From positions 1 to 5,327 of the forward strand of contig JAICHC010000250.1 in assembly GCA_025922795.1 (NCBI GenBank): a stretch of DNA of 5,327 nucleotides. The letters are read 5' to 3'. The notes below the pieces were generated by a model, which saw nothing but the letters and a program-made list of their open reading frames with translations, was not told where the DNA came from and did not search any database. Below, one piece after another: positions 1 to 5,040 of this stretch. The first letter of the stretch is position 1. Each line of letters opens with the position of its first letter. Made by a program: the position numbers and the translations under genes. The stretch is from Candidatus Binatia bacterium (GTDB lineage Bacteria > Desulfobacterota_B > Binatia > UBA9968).

Positions 1-1
1 A

Positions 2-805
2 AAGGATCCGAACCGCTGGCATCCACGCGCCGGCATCGATTTCGTTAAGTACGAGGGCGCCGAACGGCAGCACGGCAGCTCGCTCAATGTCGTCAAGCGA
101 ATCCGTTTCGAAGCGCCGTTGGTGCGGCTGATCGACGAAGCGGTCGGCCGGATCAAGGAGCACGTTCGCGAGCGGACGATTTTACATGATCTCTTCTTCC
201 GCGAACGGCTCGAATATCCGACCTTCGCCTGGCAGGAAGCGTTGGTCAACGCCGTCGCGCATCGCGATTACGCCCTGAGCGGCGCATCGATCGAAGTGTG
301 GATGTTCGACGACCATATCAGCGTGCGCAGTCCCGGATTACCTCCGGCACCGGTCACCCTCGAGCAATTGCGCCGGCAAAAGAGCATTCACTTTTCGCGT
401 AATCCTTTGATCGTCCGAGTCCTCGCCGATCTCGGCTATTTGCGCGAAATGGGCGAAGGCGTGCCGCGCATGTTTCAGGAGATGGAAAGCTACGGGCTTC
501 ACCCCCCGGAGTTGTCGATCGAAGGCTTTGTTTTTGCCGTCACCTTGCGCAACGCTCCGGTATACGACGAAGCGACCTTGAAGTGGCTCAACCAGTTCGG
601 CACAGCGCAAATCAACCTGCGGCAAAGACGATTGCTGGCCTACGCGTATTGTCACGGTAAGACGTTTTCCACGGCGGAATACGAAAAGATTGCCGAAGTC
701 GACCGCGACACCGCTTATCGCGAAATTCGCTTGATGGTGAAAAACGGCATCGTCGCTCCCGTCAAACCGAAGAGTCGTAGTTACCGGATTGTTGAGAAAC
801 TCTAG
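2..805 (+). CDS. RecG C-terminal-like ATP-binding protein with winged helix, 5' partial
   Basis: The reading frame is open from the window edge to a TAG at 803-805, giving 267 visible residues; the true start lies outside. A TTG at 119 is in frame but is internal, because the 39 codons before it continue the domain (GIDFVKYEG followed by NVVKRIRF). The central part matches the GHKL-type ATPase fold of proteins labelled 'ATP-dependent DNA helicase RecG-like' or 'AlbA_2/Schlafen-type putative DNA-binding': an N-box (EALVNAVAHRDY, visible residues about 79-90), the strand FDDHISVRSPG, and a glycine motif (REMGEGVPRM, about 148-157). The last 70 residues resemble a winged helix (FSTAEYEKIAEVDRDTAYREI). 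In such proteins the missing N-terminus is usually an AlbA_2 DNA-binding domain. A role as an ATP-binding transcription regulator is typical but inferred. It is not a true helicase, since no helicase motifs are visible. No downstream gene is obviously coupled to it. Confidence 0.82.
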   Translation, partial: KDPNRWHPRAGIDFVKYEGAERQHGSSLNVVKRIRFEAPLVRLIDEAVGRIKEHVRERTILHDLFFRERLEYPTFAWQEALVNAVAHRDYALSGASIEVWMFDDHISVRSPGLPPAPVTLEQLRRQKSIHFSRNPLIVRVLADLGYLREMGEGVPRMFQEMESYGLHPPELSIEGFVFAVTLRNAPVYDEATLKWLNQFGTAQINLRQRRLLAYAYCHGKTFSTAEYEKIAEVDRDTAYREIRLMVKNGIVAPVKPKSRSYRIVEKL

Positions 806-825
806 TGTTGGGAAAGAGGTTCGCT

Positions 826-849
826 AAAAAAGTCGGTGGTATTCCCACC
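826..849 (-). terminator. possible minus-strand intrinsic terminator
   Basis: Read on the minus strand, GGTGG-GAATA-CCACC (849-835) forms a 5-bp stem. Three bases later comes a run of six T (831-826). The form is terminator-like, but no minus-strand gene lies just upstream of it in that direction, and the stem is short. It may simply be part of the palindromic element that begins here. Confidence 0.22.
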
Positions 850-970
850 CGCATGCACGACAGCGGTATCCAGGCCGATTTGATTTCCTGGATTCCGGGT
901 CACGCTTCAGCCTATGGCTGATCAAGCCTCAGCCTGAAGCTGCCGCCGGTTTGGCCGGAATGACGAATTC
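835..970. repeat. REP-like nested palindromic element
   Basis: This non-coding block after the RecG-like gene carries several inverted repeats. GGTGG (835-839) pairs with CCACC (845-849). ATCCAGG (868-874) pairs perfectly with CCTGGAT (887-893) across 12 nt. GCTTCAG (904-910) pairs with CTGAAGC (934-940), with an alternative inner stem CAGCC/GGCTG (908-920). The outer words ATTCC (841-845) and GGAAT (957-961) are also complementary. The vocabulary (ATTCC, ATCCAGG, CCTGGATTCC, GGAATGAC) resembles the dispersed REP-type palindromes found between genes in many proteobacteria. That assignment rests on pattern memory; multiplicity in the genome cannot be seen here. No open reading frame of note crosses the block. 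Confidence 0.5.
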
Positions 971-1029
971 TGTGCGAACCCCGAGTCACTTTGTTGCGAG
1001 CGGTAGTTTTGGCCGGCACCGACGAATTC
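950..1029 (+). repeat. imperfect direct repeat pair upstream of methyltransferase
   Basis: TTTGGCCGG-AAT-GACGAATTC (950-970) recurs as TTTGGCCGG-CACC-GACGAATTC (1008-1029): two 9-bp blocks are identical and only the 3- or 4-base centre differs. The first copy is the right edge of the palindromic block, so the second may be a partial duplication of that edge. The second copy also has its own GGCCG/CGGCC inverted pair (1011-1015 with 1029-1033). It ends about 44 bases before the methyltransferase ATG, within its likely leader or promoter region. No convincing sigma-70 promoter is visible around it. Confidence 0.55.
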
Positions 1030-1072
1030 GGCCGCTTTGCTTCAGGACATCACACGGAGTAGCCAAGAGACG

Positions 1073-2062
1073 ATGAATTTTTCCCAACTTATGGCCCTTG
1101 CATCCGGCCATGCGGAAGCGCGGATTGTGCAAACGGCGCTGCGCTTAGGCATTTTCGAAGCGCTCGACAAGGCTCCTCAAAGCGCCGCCGATGTCGCTGA
1201 GCATCTCGATCTCGAACCCAGCGCCACGGAGTTACTGCTCAATGCCTTGACCGCGCTCCAGGTTCTGAACCAGCACGAACACCATTTCTCCCTGTGCGAT
1301 GCCGCCCGGCGCTACTTGGTCCAAAGCTCGCCTGAGTATGTTGGGGGCATGATTCGATTCGAGGATTCCCTGTGGCGGTGCTGGGAGAAACTGCCGGAAG
1401 CGATTCGCAGCGGCGCTCCCGCCCGCCCCACGAATATGTACCAAGACGATCCGCATGAGACCGAAATTTTCATCAAAGCGATGGATTCGCTGGTCAAAGC
1501 GCGCGGAGACGCGGACCTCTTGGCGCAGGCCTTCAATTGGCAAAAAGTGGCAGATCTTCTCGACCTCGGTGCTGGACCCGCCACCTACCCCATCGCGCTG
1601 TGTAAACAATTTGCAAATATTCAAGCAACGATCTTCGATCTGCCCGGTACTTTGAAGATAACCGAGCGTTACGTGCGGGACTCGGGAATGGTGAAGCGCA
1701 TCAGGCTCTTTCCGGGGGATTATCGAACGGATGAAATCCCAGGACAGTATGATGTTGTTTTTTTGTCCAACATCGTCCACGGCGAGGATGAGCGAACCAA
1801 TGAAATGCTGATCGGCAAGCTGGCGCGAAACCTTAAGCCCGCCGGACAAATCATCGTCAAGGACCACATCCTCGACGACAGCCGCACCGATCCGCCTGTC
1901 GGAGCGATCTTCAGCTTGCTTATGCTGCTCACCACCGCCGGCGGCCGCTGCTACAGTTTCACCGAGATTAAGGGCTGGATGGAACGCGCGGGTTTAGGTC
2001 AGATATGCCGGATCGATCTCCCACCCCCGCTCACGTCTTCTCTCGTAGTCGCCGGCAGGTAA
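1073..2062 (+). CDS. SAM-dependent methyltransferase, dimerising O-methyltransferase family
   Basis: The product is a 329-residue cytosolic enzyme that should transfer a methyl group from S-adenosylmethionine to a small molecule. The N-terminal ~90 residues form a winged-helix dimerisation domain (AEARIVQTALRLGIFEAL, then a helix-turn-helix-like ELLLNALTALQVL). The Rossmann part carries motif I (DLGAGPATYP, about 164-173; the third glycine of GxGxG is alanine), the acidic ribose-binding site FDLP (188-191), FPGDY (213-217), and the region with the usual catalytic-histidine position (SNIVHGEDE, about 232-240). GGRCYSFTEIKGWMERAGL near 290-308 is the usual C-terminal signature. Length suits the family (320-350). 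Relatives include acetylserotonin/hydroxyneurosporene O-methyltransferases and the C-methyltransferase BchU, so even the acceptor atom is uncertain. ATG at 1073 is chosen over the in-frame TTG at 1037 because homology begins near MNFSQLM and a GGAG lies at 1056-1059 (spacing a long 13 nt). No pigment or natural-product genes adjoin it to suggest a substrate. Confidence 0.88.
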   Translation: MNFSQLMALASGHAEARIVQTALRLGIFEALDKAPQSAADVAEHLDLEPSATELLLNALTALQVLNQHEHHFSLCDAARRYLVQSSPEYVGGMIRFEDSLWRCWEKLPEAIRSGAPARPTNMYQDDPHETEIFIKAMDSLVKARGDADLLAQAFNWQKVADLLDLGAGPATYPIALCKQFANIQATIFDLPGTLKITERYVRDSGMVKRIRLFPGDYRTDEIPGQYDVVFLSNIVHGEDERTNEMLIGKLARNLKPAGQIIVKDHILDDSRTDPPVGAIFSLLMLLTTAGGRCYSFTEIKGWMERAGLGQICRIDLPPPLTSSLVVAGR

Positions 2063-2114
2063 TTCGTTGCAAGAAGAATTGTGCTAGACTAGGTCGGAAT
2101 TCACAGCAAAGGTT

Positions 2115-2118
2115 AGGG
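2115..2118 (+). promoter_or_regulatory. candidate ribosome binding site for ATC start
   Basis: AGGG here lies 7 nt before the ATC at 2126; a second purine-rich word, AAAGG (2108-2112), lies just upstream. Because no ATG, GTG or TTG occurs between 2100 and 2184 in any frame, this is the best placed ribosome binding site for the iron-sulfur protein. A weak -10-like TAGACT at 2085-2090, with TGTG just before it, could give a short leader, but no good -35 is present. Confidence 0.3.
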
Positions 2119-2125
2119 TCTTCGC

Positions 2126-2434
2126 ATCGACGAGCAAGATAGAAAAGCCCGAGAGCAGGCGGTCATCGAGAATCTCAAACCGGCGTGCCTATGCAACAAG
2201 ATCCGCAAAGGCACGGTGGTCAAAGCCATCCAGGCCGGCGCCAAAACCTTCGAGCAAGTCAGCAAACGGACCGGGGTTGGCACCGGCCCTTGCGGCGGCC
2301 GGCGCTGCGGCTCGATGGTTCGCGGCATGCTGGGGGAACCGGTAGTGAATTGTCGCGAGTGTGGCTGGCCGGTATTGGCGGGAGCATCTCCTCAGGTGTG
2401 TCCGCGCTGCGAGTATGCAAGGCAATCAAGCTAA
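2126..2434 (+). CDS. BFD-like [2Fe-2S] protein with C-terminal zinc-ribbon-like knuckle; start uncertain
   Basis: From ATC 2126 the frame encodes 102 residues. Residues 21-69 are a BFD-like [2Fe-2S] domain (Fer2_BFD): CLC at 21-23, KGTVVKAIQAGAKTFEQV, then TGVGTGPCGGRRCG with C56 and C61. The C-x4-C spacing is that seen in the BFD modules of opine-oxidase/HcnB-type proteins, rather than the C-x2-C of Bfd itself. Residues 76-95 add CREC and CPRC, a probable zinc or rubredoxin-like knuckle. A role in electron transfer or iron-sulfur handling is inferred; the partner is unknown. Start: an in-frame TAG lies at 2114-2116, and there is no canonical start codon before the first cysteine (2186). GTG 2216 would delete CLC and half the domain. 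ATC 2126 fits the length and N-terminus of stand-alone homologues (IDEQD where MDE- is typical). Alternatives are a sequencing error or a decaying gene. It lies 63 nt after the methyltransferase stop and is possibly co-transcribed with it. Confidence 0.72.
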   Translation: MDEQDRKAREQAVIENLKPACLCNKIRKGTVVKAIQAGAKTFEQVSKRTGVGTGPCGGRRCGSMVRGMLGEPVVNCRECGWPVLAGASPQVCPRCEYARQSS

Positions 2435-2640
2435 CGATGCCCGCCCAACTGTCTCGTACTGCCTCGAAGGTGCCGCCCGTCTAAAAGGCTCGATACTAAA
2501 ACTCAGAAACCAGAAACTTTTAAAATCCGATGAACCAACTCGCTTTTAATCTGCCCGCCGGGAGTTCAACGTCGCGCGGATTGATGGCCAGCATGACGCA
2601 CTTGCCTCAATCTGAGGCTTCACGATCCCCGGGAGAGACG
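2435..2640. other. convergent intergenic region with short hairpin
   Basis: This 206-bp gap separates the convergent iron-sulfur gene and the leftward zinc-ribbon gene. I see no credible gene in it. A perfect 6-bp hairpin, GCCTCA-ATC-TGAGGC (2604-2618), lies 22 bp beyond the stop of the minus-strand gene. It lacks a T-tract on either strand, so it may be a 3'-end stabiliser or a weak terminator. The stretch 2490-2530 is A-rich. Confidence 0.4.
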
Positions 2641-3081
2641 TCAATGCTTTTCGTTGGCAAGTTTTTTTAAGAATCTTTTTCGCTGATTTGCGCAGGACGT
2701 GGCCTTATCTTCGCTAGCTTCTTCCGATTGGCAACCCAGGCACACCGGGCAAATCCATCCGCCGCATGCGCAGCGTCCTCCGGTTTTCCCCTCCACGCCG
2801 GGTTTGGTGTGAAACGGTTTAGCGCAACGTACACAAACGAGCTCCGCCACGGCGTCGAGAATTTCTAAATCTTCAATAGGCGCGATATAACGCGTCGACT
2901 CGCCACTGACGACGACGCGATACTGAAAAGCCTCCTTGCTGAACGGCGCTTCCATCACGGCGCCGCCTCGCGTAAAGCAGGCTTTTATCGCGGTCGTTCC
3001 CTCAATCTTGCCTTCATAACCCTTCTTTTTGTGCCGCACCAAACTACCGTCTCTTAAACTCACATTAATTGTAGCCGACAT
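2641..3081 (-). CDS. hypothetical protein, basic N-terminal domain plus cysteine-rich zinc-ribbon-like domain
   Basis: I do not recognise this 146-residue protein. It has no signal peptide or membrane segment and is probably cytosolic. Residues 8-75 look like a small beta-barrel of SH3/KOW/Tudor type: LRDGSLVRHKKKGYEGKIEG, then FQYRVVVSGESTRYIAPIEDLEIL, with the alternating strands and turn glycines of such folds. That fold is an inference from pattern only. Residues 83-117 hold seven cysteines: CVRC (83-86), CAC (104-106) and CPVCLGC (111-117), plus a histidine at 91, which suggests one or two zinc sites. The tail (RKRFLKKLANEKH) is basic. Together these suggest nucleic-acid or ribosome association, unproven. 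The ATG at 3081 has a perfect AGGAGG five bases upstream, so the start is firm and translation should be efficient. It is the last of three small leftward genes. Confidence 0.8.
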   Translation of the reverse strand: MSATINVSLRDGSLVRHKKKGYEGKIEGTTAIKACFTRGGAVMEAPFSKEAFQYRVVVSGESTRYIAPIEDLEILDAVAELVCVRCAKPFHTKPGVEGKTGGRCACGGWICPVCLGCQSEEASEDKATSCANQRKRFLKKLANEKH

Positions 3082-3086
3082 AGCAA

Positions 3087-3092
3087 CCTCCT
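3087..3092 (-). promoter_or_regulatory. strong Shine-Dalgarno site
   Basis: The minus strand reads AGGAGG with a 5-nt spacer to the ATG at 3081. It is the best ribosome binding site in the window and fixes the start of the zinc-ribbon-like protein. Confidence 0.8.
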
Positions 3093-3167
3093 CTTGAATA
3101 CCAAAAAACCGCGGCCCGTTTAAAACTCAGAAGATGATTCTAAAGCCTGATCAAACAGCCCGACGGA

Positions 3168-3458
3168 TCAAACCGAGTAAATCTCGACCCCATCCTCGTC
3201 AACGCGTCCGCCACGGGTAATCAGCTTGACCAGGCTGCAAAGGCTGCGACCGGCTTCCCCCACAGACGACGCGACGCAACCGTCTTCAACATAAGTACCA
3301 ATAAATCTGTGCTCGCCCACGTTGATGATTTGGAGGGAATTGTTATTTTGGTCGCCCTGGAAATAATGCTGCGTCCCCGGTGCCGGGTTATCCAATCCAT
3401 TTTGCAGTACCTTGGAGATTTTGATCCCCACGAACAATCGTTTCGCATATTCGCTCAC
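3168..3458 (-). CDS. hypothetical 96-residue protein
   Basis: I do not recognise this protein. It is soluble-looking, has no signal peptide or membrane segment, and has two cysteines (CVASS and SLCSLV). The sequence suggests a mixed alpha/beta fold with short strands (LQIINVGEHRFIGTYVEDG) and a glycine-rich turn near the end (ITRGGRVDEDGVEIYSV). The GTG start at 3458 is chosen because the minus strand carries GAGAGGAG (3474-3467) exactly 8 nt upstream. An ATG a few bases earlier (3464) is in another frame and too close to that site. The gene lies 129 bp after the membrane-protein gene and 86 bp before the zinc-ribbon gene, both on the same strand, so co-transcription is plausible. The main doubt is functional identity. 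Confidence 0.65.
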   Translation of the reverse strand: MSEYAKRLFVGIKISKVLQNGLDNPAPGTQHYFQGDQNNNSLQIINVGEHRFIGTYVEDGCVASSVGEAGRSLCSLVKLITRGGRVDEDGVEIYSV

Positions 3459-3466
3459 CGGTCATT

Positions 3467-3474
3467 CTCCTCTC
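3467..3474 (-). promoter_or_regulatory. Shine-Dalgarno site deciding a GTG start
   Basis: GAGAGGAG on the minus strand is 8 nt from the GTG at 3458. The overlapping out-of-frame ATG (3464-3462) sits only about 2 nt from the site, so the GTG is the better start. Confidence 0.6.
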
Positions 3475-3587
3475 GCGCATCATCGATTCGCGCACGCAAC
3501 CTACGTCCTGGATCCATCTATCATGGACTTGGCAGCTTCGGCGTCGCCGGCATTCGCCACATACAGTGAAATTGCTCCTGATGCCGC

Positions 3588-4130
3588 TCAATTGGAAATC
3601 TTGAGCGCAACACCCAGCGGCAAACTGTTATCGCCGACGCTCAATGCTGTTCCCAGTCTCTCCAATTCCCACGACGAAACCGTTTCTTTGGCGAAGGTCG
3701 CATTGGAAGCGGCATCCGGATTTTTATTTGCCTGGGGCAACTTAACGAGGTACTTTACGTTGTTGCCGTCGCTATGAGTCACCGAGAGAACCAGATCTTT
3801 CCCTTCTTGGGAGGCCAGGGATTGCAGCGACGCGATGCGATTTGAAAGCGTCGTCTTGCTGACGGTGTCGGTGTACAACCAGATAAAGGAAGCGATCGTA
3901 GCAACCATGAGCAGCCACGCGTACTGACCCACCCTTTTCTGCCGCTGGATCGCGCGGGTTCGCTGGCGATCAAAGAACTGCCGGAAAGCGTCCCTTTCAG
4001 CCGCTAACCGTTTAGCCGGATCTTGCTCAGGCGAGCTGGAGGGTTGATCGAAAGACAAGCCGATACTGTTCAAGATCATGCCCAAAGTTATCAACACTAA
4101 GGGCACGGCCACCACCAATAAAGGATGCAT
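3588..4130 (-). CDS. hypothetical inner-membrane protein with two transmembrane segments
   Basis: This is a 180-residue protein I cannot name. Transmembrane segment 1 spans about residues 3-25 (begins PLLVVAVPLVLITLGMIL) and segment 2 about 70-87 (WLLMVATIASFIWLY). Between them is a strongly charged loop, AAERDAFRQFFDRQRTRAIQRQKR, likely helical and cytosolic by the positive-inside rule. This would place both termini, including the ~90-residue C-terminal domain, in the periplasm. That domain opens with SKTTLSNRIASLQSLAS, possibly a short coiled coil, followed by a predicted beta-rich part (DLVLSVTHSDGNNVKYLVKLP). The frame is open 28 codons farther upstream to 4214, but ATG 4130 is preferred: AAGGGGG lies 4 nt upstream, the hydrophobic segment starts at once, and the extension would run through a perfect hairpin. 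There are no catalytic motifs. It may be an envelope or scaffold protein. Confidence 0.72.
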   Translation of the reverse strand: MHPLLVVAVPLVLITLGMILNSIGLSFDQPSSSPEQDPAKRLAAERDAFRQFFDRQRTRAIQRQKRVGQYAWLLMVATIASFIWLYTDTVSKTTLSNRIASLQSLASQEGKDLVLSVTHSDGNNVKYLVKLPQANKNPDAASNATFAKETVSSWELERLGTALSVGDNSLPLGVALKISN

Positions 4131-4144
4131 AATTCCCCCTTTTT

Positions 4145-4164
4145 CCAGGCTACTGATAGCCTGG
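4145..4164 (-). other. perfect 8-bp hairpin next to a ribosome binding site
   Basis: CCAGGCTA (4145-4152) and TAGCCTGG (4157-4164) are perfectly complementary across a 4-base loop. In the mRNA of the membrane-protein gene the stem ends about 14 nt before the ATG at 4130 and directly abuts the A5G5 ribosome binding site. It could modulate initiation. On the plus strand it is followed only by GGTTTT, a poor terminator tail. Confidence 0.6.
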
Positions 4165-4307
4165 GGTTTTAGGAAGAGGGATGGGTGGGCGAGACCGGGA
4201 ATCTTTCGGCGCACTAACCACGCCGAAGTCCATGCCCCATGTGGAGTCTTTCGACCCGGTCTCCGACCTCTTGCGCGCCGGTAGCGTCAAGGCATGATCG
4301 TCTTGAT

Positions 4308-4338
4308 TCTATAGGATCGCTCTCGGGTTAGCAAACAA
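4308..4338 (-). promoter_or_regulatory. weak sigma-70-like promoter candidate
   Basis: On the minus strand TATAGA (4313-4308) resembles a -10 box. TTGTTT (4338-4333) could be a -35, but the 19-nt spacer is long and the match partial. It would give the membrane-protein gene a leader of roughly 170 nt that contains the hairpin at 4145-4164. Its position inside the 238-bp gap after tenA supports a separate promoter here, but the boxes alone are weak. Confidence 0.2.
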
Positions 4339-4368
4339 ATCGGCCGGACACGAGCTTTCAGGAGAACA

Positions 4369-5040
4369 CTAAATCGGCCAACTCTCTAACCGGTACGCCT
4401 GCTGCCAGAACATGAACTCATAGCGGCTACTAACGGTGAAATGCCTGATCATGAGTTGTTTCTCGTTGCGGTTCGCCGCGGCGCCGAGTTGATCCATCAG
4501 ATGAATTTGCTCGCGCACTGGCTGCCAAAACGCTTCAGCGGCATAGGTTTCTATCCATTTGCGATAAATCCTTGGCTTGCGCGGACGGGTGCGGTAAAGA
4601 CGCCGTCCTACTTCACCGTAAATCCAGTAACAAGGAAGCACGGCCGCAACGAGCTCGCCGAGCGTACCACCGCGTGCCACCGATTGGAGATGACCGATAT
4701 AGGCTTGGGTGATCGGCCCCTTGGGTACTGCATCCAACTGTTTCGCCGATAAGCCGAGCGTCTCACCGAAACTCGCGTGAAAACTGCGCTCCACTTCGAC
4801 CGCGCCGAGCGCGTGACGGCAAAACAATTCGAGCGTCTTGAGGTCGGGGGATTTGGCGCCGCCCTGGCAAAGTACTTGGGCAAAGTCGAGCAAGTAAACA
4901 TAATCCTGCAGTATAAAATAAGTGAAGCGATTCATTGGCAAGGTGCCTGCCTGCAGCTCGCCCAGAAATGGGTGAATCTCGATTGCCCGCCAAATCCGCT
5001 CGCTCCGACGCCTTAATTGCGCGCTGAATTTTTTCGCCAT
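4369..5040 (-). CDS. tenA: TenA-family aminopyrimidine aminohydrolase (thiaminase II)
   Basis: This is a 223-residue all-helical cytosolic enzyme of the TenA/THI-4 family. It hydrolyses 4-amino-5-aminomethyl-2-methylpyrimidine to the hydroxymethyl pyrimidine (HMP) used in thiamine salvage, and can also cleave thiamine. Length is normal (220-235). The active-site set of the cysteine-type TenA is complete: D46 in LQDYVYLLDF, Y114 in QAYIGHL, the nucleophile C137 in LPCYWIYGEVG, Y166 in IETYA, and E208 in SSRYEFMFW (counterparts of Asp44, Tyr112, Cys135, Tyr163 and Glu205 of the Bacillus subtilis enzyme). The N-terminal signature HPFLGELQAGTLP is also typical. The start is fixed by an in-frame TAA only 9 bases upstream of ATG 5040; no Shine-Dalgarno sequence is visible, which is unusual here. 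No thiamine gene or TPP riboswitch is seen nearby. Related non-thiamine oxygenase-like folds (for example PqqC) are unlikely given the cysteine and glutamate. Confidence 0.93.
   Translation of the reverse strand: MAKKFSAQLRRRSERIWRAIEIHPFLGELQAGTLPMNRFTYFILQDYVYLLDFAQVLCQGGAKSPDLKTLELFCRHALGAVEVERSFHASFGETLGLSAKQLDAVPKGPITQAYIGHLQSVARGGTLGELVAAVLPCYWIYGEVGRRLYRTRPRKPRIYRKWIETYAAEAFWQPVREQIHLMDQLGAAANRNEKQLMIRHFTVSSRYEFMFWQQAYRLESWPI

Noticed and set aside
1037..1072. Upstream TTG start adding 12 residues to the methyltransferase
   Set aside because: No ribosome binding site precedes it, it falls within 10 bases of the repeated motif, and the family's N-terminus fits the ATG at 1073.
1232..1867. 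211-codon open frame on the minus strand inside the methyltransferase gene
   Set aside because: It is antisense to a clear SAM methyltransferase, has no family features, and arises from the GC-rich codon pattern of the real gene.
2185..2484. 99-codon plus-strand frame beginning at GTG 2185
   Set aside because: It overlaps the iron-sulfur protein in another frame, and its translation is low complexity with no domain. The BFD motifs are in the 2126-2434 frame.
2497..3132. 12-bp direct repeat TAAAACTCAGAA at 2497-2508 and 3121-3132 flanking the zinc-ribbon gene
   Set aside because: It looks like an insertion footprint, but about one 12-bp match is expected by chance in 5.3 kb, and no terminal inverted repeats or transposase accompany it.
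3388..3591. 67-codon minus-strand frame with CGECRRRRSC
   Set aside because: It needs a TTG start without a ribosome binding site and overlaps the better supported GTG-started gene in another frame.
4078..4284. 68-codon plus-strand frame opposite the membrane-protein start
   Set aside because: It is antisense to the start of the membrane-protein gene, lacks a ribosome binding site, and runs through the hairpin.
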